Assembly (NCBI GenBank): GCA_022508735.1
Contig: JAFLUQ010000136.1
Span: 1-5,825, forward strand
DNA from: Oscillospiraceae bacterium
GTDB lineage: Bacteria; Bacillota; Clostridia; UMGS1883
Direction: 5' to 3'
Length of the DNA: 5,825 nt
This document shows, one piece after another, positions 1 to 4,784 of the stretch (positions are counted from its first letter, which is position 1; every line of letters starts with the position of its first letter). The notes under the pieces were generated by a model. The model did not search any database, was not told where the DNA came from, and saw only the letters and a program-made list of their open reading frames with translations. Both the position numbers and the translations under genes were made by a program.

Positions 1-1
1 C

Positions 2-973
2 AATGTGTTCTACTTCGGTCAGGATAACAGCCGGCCGGAGGGCTTAAAGCATTATCTGGTCGAGGCCGTGGGCTTCCCATGGGAGACTAACGCCTGGAAC
101 GGCGCTCACTCGCTGCTGGCCTTTGTGCCCATAAAGCCCGACACAAAATATTTCTTCCGCTTTAGTGCCTATACCCTGAGCGGAAAGGCTTCGGTCCGCT
201 ACGGCGCGGTTAATATGAACAGCTATATTCCCGCCCAATACGCTGAAAACGGCTCGCTGAATTTCAGCGGACGCGGCTATATGGACTGCACCAACGGCGG
301 ATATCAGAACGTGGGCGGCGGCTGGACCACATATGAGGGCGCGATAGACAGCGGCGACGGCGATTACTTCCTGTTTAACGCCTACTGGCTGCAAATGGCG
401 GAGTACCTCTGCATGGGCGGCTTCGAGCTGTATGAGCTTAGCAGTGAGCCTATGGTGCGTATCGACGAGATTAAAAATCCTGCCGCCCTGACTGTTAAGG
501 CCGGAGAGGAGCCCTTGCTTGCCAGTGCGGCCGAGGCTGTGGACGAGAACGGCGAGGTGTTGATGCTGCCGATAACCTGGCTCAACGCCGAAGGCCTTGA
601 TGTATCAGCCCCGGGAGTTTACGCCGTTACCGGATATGTCACTATTCCCGATGAATACTACTATGACGGCGAGCTGTTGGTTCGTCAGCGAATAGTGGCA
701 ATGCCGCTGCTGCCGGCGGAGATCACAGACGTAAAGACGGGCGAAAACGTCCTTACCGTAACCCTCAGGGCCTATGAGAGCGTCAGCGGCACGCTTTATG
801 TCGCACAAAGAAATGCGGGCAGTCTTAAGGCGGTCCATAGCCGTAAGCTGACCCTGCCCGCAGGTGAAGCTATAGAGCTGAGCTTCACCGTTGTCGCTCC
901 GGCTGATAGTGAGACGACGCTGTATTTTTGGAACAGCGCGCTCAGTCCGTTGGCAAAAATAAGAACAGTTTAA
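2..973 (+). CDS. C-terminal part of a large secreted, probably carbohydrate-active, multidomain protein (5' truncated by window edge)
   Basis: The frame is open from the first complete codon (2-4, Asn), so the gene begins outside the window. A GTG at 5 has no visible ribosome binding site and is unlikely to be the start. Counting from that GTG, residues about 1-146 look like a jelly-roll carbohydrate-binding region: many aromatics, and a 'PDTKYFFRFSAY' strand typical of CBM4/9-like modules. Residues about 152-230 resemble a bacterial Ig-like domain of the Big_4 type ('ALTVKAGEEPLL', then 'PITW', then 'GVYAVTGYV'). Residues about 239-322 form a further beta-rich domain ending in 'TLYFWNSALSPL', a pattern seen at the C-terminus of clostridial extracellular glycosidases. 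No catalytic domain, LPXTG anchor or membrane segment is visible. The catalytic part, if there is one, lies upstream. Base composition is much richer in G+C than the genes to the right, which fits a resident gene next to an insertion. The domain assignments are by pattern only. Confidence 0.75.
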   Translation, partial: NVFYFGQDNSRPEGLKHYLVEAVGFPWETNAWNGAHSLLAFVPIKPDTKYFFRFSAYTLSGKASVRYGAVNMNSYIPAQYAENGSLNFSGRGYMDCTNGGYQNVGGGWTTYEGAIDSGDGDYFLFNAYWLQMAEYLCMGGFELYELSSEPMVRIDEIKNPAALTVKAGEEPLLASAAEAVDENGEVLMLPITWLNAEGLDVSAPGVYAVTGYVTIPDEYYYDGELLVRQRIVAMPLLPAEITDVKTGENVLTVTLRAYESVSGTLYVAQRNAGSLKAVHSRKLTLPAGEAIELSFTVVAPADSETTLYFWNSALSPLAKIRTV

Positions 974-1019
974 GGCCGAACGCCCTTGACAGACGATGGC
1001 CGAGCCGTAATTAACAGGC

Positions 1020-1074
1020 AAAAAGGGCTGCGATCAAAACGATTTAAACGATCGGATTTGTCGCAGCCCTTTTT
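1020..1074 (+). terminator. Strong intrinsic terminator of the secreted-protein gene
   Basis: A perfect 14-bp inverted repeat pairs 1020-1033 (AAAAAGGGCTGCGA) with 1061-1074 (TCGCAGCCCTTTTT) around a 27-nt AT-rich loop, and the right arm ends in five T followed by ATTTT. It lies 46 bases after the stop codon of the gene ending at 973. The A-rich left arm means it could also stop transcription coming from the integrase side. It is the last feature with the character of the left-hand DNA. Confidence 0.85.
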
Positions 1075-1126
1075 ATTTTGTGTAAATTATAGTTTATCTC
1101 ATCTTATTTATACAAATCCCATAATA

Positions 1127-1148
1127 TCGGCATTTTATCGCCATTTTA
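1127..1148. repeat. 11-bp tandem direct repeat near the putative element end; possible integrase arm-binding site
   Basis: TCGGCATTTTA (1127-1137) is followed directly by TCGCCATTTTA (1138-1148), 10 of 11 bases identical and in register with one helical turn. It lies between the terminator of the left-hand gene and the integrase stop codon, where the left attachment region of such elements is expected. Integrases of the Tn916 class bind short direct repeats near the element ends with their N-terminal domain, and that domain appears present in this integrase. The repeat is seen directly; its role is inferred. Confidence 0.4.
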
Positions 1149-1166
1149 CATCATATAATCTTTCGC

Positions 1167-1207
1167 TTTCCCTTGTTTTTGCCCTTATAAGGCTTAAACA
1201 AGGGAAA
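1167..1207. terminator. Hairpin after the integrase gene, possible terminator or transcript-end structure
   Basis: A perfect 12-bp inverted repeat (TTTCCCTTGTTT at 1167-1178, AAACAAGGGAAA at 1196-1207) encloses 17 bases that contain the palindrome CCTTATAAGG (1183-1192). It begins 3 bases beyond the integrase stop codon. Read on the minus strand no U-run follows it, so it is not a classical terminator for the integrase. Read on the plus strand it is followed by CTTTTATT, which could block read-through into the integrase from the left. It might instead belong to the recombination site. Confidence 0.45.
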
Positions 1208-1210
1208 CTT

Positions 1211-2467
1211 TTATTCTCCGACGACCACCTTATCGAGCAGTCTTGCGGATGCCCTTTTTGCCTCCCTTGAGGCGTGAGCGTAAATATTCATCGTGGTACT
1301 TACATCGCTGTGTCCGAGCAGCTCCTGTACATCTTTCGGTGCTGCTCCGTGAGAAAGCAAATTACTTGTGAAAGTATGCCGGAGCATATGAAAATGGAAA
1401 TTCTCCAAACCGGGCAACTTCTTTTTTGCGCTTCTGCAAGCTGTTCCAACACTGTTCGGTAATGTATATGTTCCGTCCATGCGAGTGCAGACAAAAGATA
1501 TTTCCTCATAATCATCCGGCGGCGATGACGTTCTCGGCAGAGTGTAAACGTCGTAATATGTACGGCCCTTCTCTTTTTCAATCATATAATAATTGATATT
1601 GTAGAGTTCGCCATATTTTATGCGGTTCTTGTTCTGCTCCCGTTTTGCCTTCCTCAGTATTTCTGCAAGAGTGTCACAGAAATCTACAGTTCGAATTTTG
1701 TTCCGTTTTGTAGTCCCGATTTCAGTCCTGTGCCTCTCCGAATTGCTCCTCATGCTTCTACGCACCGTGAGATACTGCTCCTTGAGGTCTATGTCCTGCC
1801 AAGTCAACCCGCATACCTCGCCAATACGAAGTCCTGTATAATATGCTATCTGAACAGGCAGCAGCGCCGTACTGTCTTTTAAATAATCCGTAAGCATCTT
1901 GAACTGCTCATAGCTTATCGTTGACGTATCCTGCTCTTTTTCAGAAAACAGCTCATACTCCTCTTTTCTGCTATGCTGAACTATATACTGCATCGGATTA
2001 AAGCTGATGAAGCGTTTTGGATATACCGCAAACTTAAACGCCCCCTGCAACACGGCCCAGAACAGCCGCATATACCCCTTGCTTAACCCCTGCTCCAATA
2101 CCAGCGAATCAACATACTTCTGCAAATGCTCAGAAGTAACATTTTTAAGTTTTCTGGCACCGATGGGATTTCGCTTGATTCTGTGAACCGTACCCTGATA
2201 GGCCATTACTGTACCGTTGCTCAGATTTCCGGGCTTGACCGCCTCCTCGATCCACATATCCAGTAAATCTCCCAATGTGATATTCTCGGATTTGGCGATG
2301 AATTTCTTGCTCTCATAATCCTCCATAGCTTTGCGGAGCATAGCCTGAGTCTCGCTTTTGCTTTCCGTTCCGACGAACTCCTTCTGAATAAGCTCGCCGC
2401 TATCGTTTTCTACATAAAAACGATAGTACCACTTTTTACCCTTTTTTCTTACAGAACCTTTTGCCAT
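1211..2467 (-). CDS. int: Tyrosine recombinase / integrase (Tn916-type architecture)
   Basis: This 418-residue site-specific recombinase should insert the element into, and excise it from, the chromosome by strand exchange through a covalent 3'-phosphotyrosine. Residues about 1-55 look like the AP2-like arm-binding domain ('KKWYYRFYVE'). Residues 62-165 form the SAM-like core-binding domain, and 185-410 the catalytic domain. The catalytic set appears complete: Arg214 in 'YTGLRIGE', a beta-hairpin Lys (probably Lys254) near 'GTTKRNK', His360 and Arg363 in 'HMLRH', His386 in 'LLGH', and the nucleophile Tyr396 in 'MNIYAHAS'. The length is normal for Firmicute element integrases. The ATG at 2467 has a good binding site, AAAGGAGT (complement of 2475-2482), 7-8 bases upstream. 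The gene lies 60 bases after the regulator on the same strand and is probably co-transcribed with it, as no convincing separate promoter was found. Confidence 0.95.
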   Translation of the reverse strand: MAKGSVRKKGKKWYYRFYVENDSGELIQKEFVGTESKSETQAMLRKAMEDYESKKFIAKSENITLGDLLDMWIEEAVKPGNLSNGTVMAYQGTVHRIKRNPIGARKLKNVTSEHLQKYVDSLVLEQGLSKGYMRLFWAVLQGAFKFAVYPKRFISFNPMQYIVQHSRKEEYELFSEKEQDTSTISYEQFKMLTDYLKDSTALLPVQIAYYTGLRIGEVCGLTWQDIDLKEQYLTVRRSMRSNSERHRTEIGTTKRNKIRTVDFCDTLAEILRKAKREQNKNRIKYGELYNINYYMIEKEKGRTYYDVYTLPRTSSPPDDYEEISFVCTRMDGTYTLPNSVGTACRSAKKKLPGLENFHFHMLRHTFTSNLLSHGAAPKDVQELLGHSDVSTTMNIYAHASREAKRASARLLDKVVVGE

Positions 2468-2501
2468 TATAAATACTCCTTTCTTTCGGCAATCGGAACT
2501 G

Positions 2502-2546
2502 CAACATATGTTGTGTGCTTATATTATTTAATTGTGTATCGATACA
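2502..2546. repeat. Two perfect 12-bp palindromes at the regulator-integrase junction
   Basis: CAACATATGTTG (2502-2513) lies in the short gap between the regulator and integrase genes. TGTATCGATACA (2535-2546) overlaps the last codons of the regulator. Their centres are 33 bp apart, about three helical turns. The sequences differ, so they are not copies of one site. They could be operator sites affecting integrase expression or integrase/accessory-protein sites, or they could be chance: short AT-rich palindromes are common. Confidence 0.3.
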
Positions 2547-3178
2547 TATGATTCTGGTTTTCTTTCCTTTGCCTTTTCTAATATATCATAAAATTTTTTG
2601 ACATGACTCTTTCTCCTGTCATACATATTAAGGACACAGTCCGCCATTGATTTGAAATCTTCGACTGACTCCTCCAGATAGTGACTGTAAAGATTTTCAT
2701 AAAGGTCGCTCGTTTCAAGGGCATATTTTACCAACGAATCCTTCAGGTCAAAATCCTTTTCCATCTGGTCTATCCTCCGCGAGGTTGCCCCGTGGTGAAT
2801 ACATATAACGCCGAACATATCAATAAATCCGCCTAATAAATTTGTCAAAAGCTGCTGATGAGCTTCATCGTCAACATTCTCTGTCAAGGTATTCATATAT
2901 GCGGAAATATGCTCGTCAATCTCAGCCCGGCATTTTGTAGTAATGTCGGGATTTTTTTCGTTTGTCTCGCCTGTAAGCCATTCCACAGTCGTATCCAGAG
3001 CGTTGGCAATCGAAACAAGGAGATATTTTTTCTTCGGATCAACGCCCTTAGTTTCGTACCTTTGAATAGTAGATTTATTCATACCCAGCACTTTTGCAAG
3101 ACCTTCCATTGAAAGCCGGAAGTCCTGTCGTCGCTCTTTGATGCGCTCCCCAACCTGTTTTGCTGTGAATTCTGCCAT
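2528..3178 (-). CDS. XRE/Cro-CI family transcriptional regulator with a helical C-terminal domain
   Basis: This 216-residue cytoplasmic DNA-binding protein is probably the element's repressor. Residues about 9-70 form a lambda-repressor-type helix-turn-helix: 'SMEGLAKVLGMNKSTIQRYE' at 23-42, then 'ANALDTTVEWLTG' at 59-70. Residues about 80-210 are predicted all-helical and charged. I see neither the Ser/Lys pair of a LexA/S24 self-cleaving domain nor the HExxH of an ImmA-type peptidase, so the induction signal is unknown. A start at 3211 would lie upstream of the promoter's -10 box, so the ATG at 3178 with its strong GGAGGTG site is preferred. The gene is divergent from the excisionase operon, and the 178-bp gap between them holds both promoters. 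That arrangement is typical of a regulator controlling its own synthesis and the excision genes. The DNA-binding role is firm; the targets are inferred. Confidence 0.88.
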   Translation of the reverse strand: MAEFTAKQVGERIKERRQDFRLSMEGLAKVLGMNKSTIQRYETKGVDPKKKYLLVSIANALDTTVEWLTGETNEKNPDITTKCRAEIDEHISAYMNTLTENVDDEAHQQLLTNLLGGFIDMFGVICIHHGATSRRIDQMEKDFDLKDSLVKYALETSDLYENLYSHYLEESVEDFKSMADCVLNMYDRRKSHVKKFYDILEKAKERKPESYVSIHN

Positions 3179-3183
3179 TGAAA

Positions 3184-3190
3184 CACCTCC
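3184..3190 (-). promoter_or_regulatory. Ribosome binding site that fixes the regulator start
   Basis: The complement reads GGAGGTG, ending 5 bases before the ATG at 3178. Together with the promoter at 3200-3228, whose transcript should begin near 3193, it rules out the longer reading that starts at 3211. Confidence 0.85.
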
Positions 3191-3199
3191 ATCGTATTC

Positions 3200-3228
3200 A
3201 TTATAACACATTCTGTTTTAAAATGCAA
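3200..3228 (-). promoter_or_regulatory. Sigma-A-type promoter for the regulator (and probably integrase)
   Basis: On the minus strand the -35 box is TTGCAT (complement of 3223-3228), followed by a 17-bp spacer and a perfect TATAAT -10 box (complement of 3200-3205). The expected transcript start is near 3193, giving a leader of about 15 bases that is mostly the ribosome binding site. Directly upstream of the -35 is TTTTTTAAAAAA (3232-3243), an A/T tract that could act as an UP element. Confidence 0.8.
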
Positions 3229-3248
3229 CACTTTTTTAAAAAATAAAT

Positions 3249-3266
3249 TGTTACACGTTTGTGACA
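3249..3266. promoter_or_regulatory. Candidate operator: two TGTNACA sites 11 bp apart between divergent promoters
   Basis: TGTTACA (3249-3255) and TGTGACA (3260-3266) share the self-complementary pattern TGTNACA and start 11 bp apart, so they face the same side of the helix. Together they also form a broken dyad (TGTTACAC...GTGACAACA). They lie upstream of both -35 boxes (3223-3228 on the minus strand and 3282-3287 on the plus strand), a fitting place for the regulator encoded at 2528-3178. Binding is inferred. Confidence 0.4.
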
Positions 3267-3281
3267 ACATCGCTATAAACC

Positions 3282-3310
3282 TTGACAGTCTATAATTGAT
3301 TATATATACT
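3282..3310 (+). promoter_or_regulatory. Sigma-A-type promoter for the excisionase operon
   Basis: A consensus -35 TTGACA (3282-3287), a 17-bp spacer and -10 TATACT (3305-3310) point rightward. Transcription should begin near 3317, leaving a leader of about 40 bases before the ATG at 3357. Its near-consensus strength suggests that it needs repression when the element is quiescent. Confidence 0.8.
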
Positions 3311-3356
3311 AATAACAAGAGTTGCAAAATGAGTACATATAAAGGAGTGACACGTT

Positions 3357-3572
3357 ATGAACACAGCTAAAATAGGTATGACGATTGAAGAAGCGGCGGA
3401 ATATACGGGCATAGGCAGGAACACCATGCGGAAGCTGGTAGAGTGGGAAAAGGTTCCAACACTAAAGATAGGCAGAAAGAGCATAATCCGCAGGGATACT
3501 CTGGAGAGATTTATGAGTATCAATCAGGGTAAAAACCTGTTGATACGGGAAGATGTACGGAGAGTAGAATGA
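3357..3572 (+). CDS. xis: Excisionase-like small MerR-type helix-turn-helix protein
   Basis: This 71-residue basic protein is probably the recombination directionality factor that bends the element ends and turns the integrase toward excision. Residues 8-29 ('MTIEEAAEYTGIGRNTMRKL') form the MerR/Xis-type helix-turn-helix, and residues 33-46 ('VPTLKIGRKSIIRR') form the wing. The pattern is close to Tn916 Xis and to the general helix-turn-helix family 17. The start at 3357 has AAAGGAG at 3341-3347, nine bases upstream. It is the first gene after the rightward promoter, and its stop overlaps the start of the next gene as ATGA. The family is clear. The excision role rests on context, because similar small proteins can be plain transcription factors. 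Confidence 0.85.
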   Translation: MNTAKIGMTIEEAAEYTGIGRNTMRKLVEWEKVPTLKIGRKSIIRRDTLERFMSINQGKNLLIREDVRRVE

Positions 3573-3856
3573 ACGTTTTCTATCTGCCAAATGACATTTT
3601 CAAGTCAAATTTGCCGCCATATGAATATAAGGTCTTTACATATCTGATAATGCGGGCAGACAGAAAAAGCGGATTTTGCTTTCCCTCAATACCAACTATC
3701 GCAAATGATTGCGGTATAAGTGAAACAAAGGCCCGTAGAGCTGTACAGTTTCTGGAAGAGAAAGGATTTATAGAGATAAAGCCTCAATTCAAAAATCTTC
3801 AAAACGGAAAGATTCGGCAAAGTTCAAACATGTATAAGATATTACTCCCTGTATAA
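3569..3856 (+). CDS. Winged-helix protein resembling the N-terminal domain of replication initiators (HTH_36 type)
   Basis: This 95-residue protein is a single winged-helix domain. Residues 15-30 ('LPPYEYKVFTYLIMRA') form the first helix after a short lead. Residues 36-70 ('FCFPSIPTIANDCGIS', then 'ARRAVQFLEEKGFIEI') form the recognition part, and 71-92 a basic wing. This layout matches the helix-turn-helix family 36 found at the N-terminus of many Firmicute plasmid and element replication initiators. Those proteins are usually longer, so this is either a stand-alone DNA-binding protein or a shortened initiator. Its ATG shares bases with the excisionase stop (ATGA), which suggests translational coupling. 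The repeats and hairpin that follow at 3859-3992 are candidate targets. The family call is good; the function is open. Confidence 0.75.
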   Translation: MNVFYLPNDIFKSNLPPYEYKVFTYLIMRADRKSGFCFPSIPTIANDCGISETKARRAVQFLEEKGFIEIKPQFKNLQNGKIRQSSNMYKILLPV

Positions 3857-3858
3857 CG

Positions 3859-3919
3859 TACACCCACCCGCCGTATATTTTGCAGGGGGTCACTGTATGA
3901 TATACACCCACCCCCTGTA
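3859..3919. repeat. Long imperfect hairpin plus an 11-bp direct repeat in the 140-bp intergenic gap
   Basis: Bases 3881-3890 pair with 3910-3919 (TGCAGGGGGT with ACCCCCTGTA, one G-T pair). After a 3-by-3 internal loop, 3894-3898 pair with 3902-3906 around a three-base loop. Separately, TACACCCACCC occurs at 3859-3869 and again at 3903-3913, 44 bp apart or about four helical turns. CCCTGTA also occurs twice, at 3847-3853 and 3913-3919. No T-run follows, so this is not an ordinary terminator. A protein-binding or single-strand origin structure is possible. Confidence 0.5.
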
Positions 3920-3936
3920 CGATAATATAGGGGATA

Positions 3937-3992
3937 ATAACAATAACCAATTAACAATACTTATTTAACAACTACCACTTAACAACGAGGCG
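3937..3992. repeat. Four 14-bp-phased iteron-like repeats with TTAACAA core
   Basis: ATAACAA at 3937 and TTAACAA at 3951, 3965 and 3979 begin exactly 14 bp apart, giving four repeat units that run up to the ribosome binding site (GAGG, 3987-3990) of the next gene. The 7-base cores are identical in the last three copies and differ by one base in the first. The rest of each unit is not conserved. The layout resembles small iterons bound by an initiator or repressor. The winged-helix protein just upstream is the obvious candidate binder, but that is inference. Confidence 0.5.
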
Positions 3993-3996
3993 CGAT

Positions 3997-4338
3997 ATGG
4001 ATTTTGAAACACAAGAATTTAATGACCTGCTGAGAGGCTGCTACTTTCATAAGACAAGACAATATCCGAGCGAAGCTACAAGAACAACTGCTTATGCCGC
4101 TATGGAATACTTGTGGAGCAAACGCAGTTTGAAGGTGGAGGATGTAGTTTATAGTCAAGAAGAAATTCGGAGTAAGCTGTTGGACGAGCTGATGCCGGAA
4201 ATACTTGACAGGGCTATTGAGGTATATATGCAGGCCAAAAATGTACATCAGGAAACGGCATATTTGGCAGGCTGTATATTCCGAACCTTACTTAATTACG
4301 ATGCCTATATGGAACGAATGTTCCGGCAGAGGTTTTAG
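3997..4338 (+). CDS. Small helical protein of unknown function in the replication/mobilization region
   Basis: This 113-residue protein belongs to no family I can name. It is predicted almost all helical, with 'TAYAAMEYLWSKRSL' (31-45), 'SQEEIRSKLLDELMPEIL' (53-70) and 'QETAYLAGCIFRTLLN' (85-100). It has three cysteines or fewer, no membrane segment and no signal peptide. The start at 3997 has GAGG at 3987-3990. The final stretch, where a helix is followed by 'YDAYMERMF', loosely recalls the C-terminal helical parts of Firmicute replication initiators. It could therefore be a detached partner of the winged-helix protein upstream, or an accessory mobilization factor since MobC follows 89 bases later. 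Both ideas are weak. The reading frame itself is well supported by the binding site, the length and the gene order. Confidence 0.65.
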   Translation: MDFETQEFNDLLRGCYFHKTRQYPSEATRTTAYAAMEYLWSKRSLKVEDVVYSQEEIRSKLLDELMPEILDRAIEVYMQAKNVHQETAYLAGCIFRTLLNYDAYMERMFRQRF

Positions 4339-4359
4339 AATTGTAGTTTAGCAAGCACT

Positions 4360-4387
4360 GAATTTGGATATCCAAATTCGATTTTTT
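4360..4387 (+). terminator. 20-bp perfect palindrome followed by T-run: weak terminator and/or relaxosome site
   Basis: GAATTTGG and CCAAATTC flank a central ATAT, and the whole 20 bases read the same on both strands. As RNA this gives an 8-bp stem with a four-base loop, followed by GATTTTTT, which could terminate the upstream transcript weakly (the stem has only three G/C pairs). Its position in the presumed oriT means that a DNA-level role is equally likely. Confidence 0.45.
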
Positions 4388-4406
4388 AGGGGATTTGCTC
4401 CCCTAA
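4386..4406. repeat. 8-bp-stem hairpin directly before mobC
   Basis: TTAGGGGA (4386-4393) and TCCCCTAA (4399-4406) pair perfectly around the loop TTTGC. The hairpin ends seven bases before the AAAGGAGG binding site of mobC. It could be the relaxase or MobC recognition hairpin. In RNA it could influence mobC translation. With the 20-bp palindrome it forms two adjacent foldable units. Confidence 0.55.
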
Positions 4407-4427
4407 GACCCCAAAGGAGGTAAAAAG

Positions 4428-4784
4428 ATGAGGTCAAGACAACACCAATTTTTAGTAAGGCTCAATGAAAAAGAATATCAGAATTTACAAAAGTCGATCA
4501 GCCGAACAGGGCTGTCGAGAGAGGCATACATAAGAAAATTGATCTGCGGATATGTTCCAAAGGAGCAACCATCTCCCGACTACTTCAAAATGATGCGGGA
4601 GCTTAACGCCATAGGCAATAACCTTAACCAGATTGCAAAAATGGCAAATGCCACTGGAGCCATAAGCGAGGACTACTATCGGGAGCAAGTTCGAAAGCTG
4701 GATGAGGAAATTCTGAAAATCAATTCAGCAGTGATATTGCCGGAAAGGATAGACTATGGCGACAACAAAAATATGGAGCATTAA
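4428..4784 (+). CDS. mobC: MobC-family mobilization accessory protein
   Basis: This 118-residue protein is a relaxosome component that binds the origin of transfer and helps the relaxase reach its nick site. Residues about 6-42 look like a ribbon-helix-helix DNA-binding domain ('QFLVRLNEKEY', then 'GLSREAYIRKLI'). Residues 59-74 carry the MobC signature 'LNAIGNNLNQIAKMAN', and a charged helix follows at 82-100. The size is normal for Firmicute MobC. The start is fixed by a strong AAAGGAGG at 4413-4420, seven bases upstream. Its end overlaps the relaxase start by 29 bases in another frame, so the two are probably coupled in translation and made together. The family call is firm. Confidence 0.92.
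   Translation: MRSRQHQFLVRLNEKEYQNLQKSISRTGLSREAYIRKLICGYVPKEQPSPDYFKMMRELNAIGNNLNQIAKMANATGAISEDYYREQVRKLDEEILKINSAVILPERIDYGDNKNMEH

Larger units (their letters stand above)
4345..4420. other. Candidate origin of transfer (oriT) region upstream of mobC
   Basis: The gap between the helical protein and MobC holds a perfect 20-bp palindrome (4360-4379), a six-T run (4382-4387) and an 8-bp-stem hairpin (4386-4406), all ending just before the MobC binding site. MOBP relaxases nick next to inverted repeats, and their oriT is commonly beside the MobC/relaxase genes, so this is the best oriT candidate visible. The nic site cannot be placed by reading. Confidence 0.5.

Noticed and set aside
986..1013. 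TTGACA with a TAATTA-like box 16 bp later, as a promoter after the secreted-protein gene
   Set aside because: The -10 match is poor and the product would run straight into the strong terminator at 1020-1074, with no gene in front of it.
986..1270. 94-residue plus-strand reading frame across the junction
   Set aside because: It crosses the terminator stem and both hairpins, has no binding site and no recognisable protein character.
1300..1581. Minus-strand 93-residue frame within the integrase gene
   Set aside because: It is a shadow of the integrase; the integrase frame carries all catalytic motifs.
3179..3211. Upstream ATG at 3211 extending the regulator by 11 residues
   Set aside because: It lies upstream of the perfect -10 box at 3200-3205 and has no ribosome binding site; the ATG at 3178 has GGAGGTG.
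3329..3370. 13-codon upstream reading frame overlapping the excisionase start
   Set aside because: It has no convincing binding site, and the AAAGGAG inside it serves the excisionase; probably chance in an AT-rich leader.
3857..3996. CRISPR array or riboswitch in the 140-bp gap
   Set aside because: Repeat units are only 7-11 bases with no spacer-sized intervals, and the structure does not match a riboswitch class that I can recognise.
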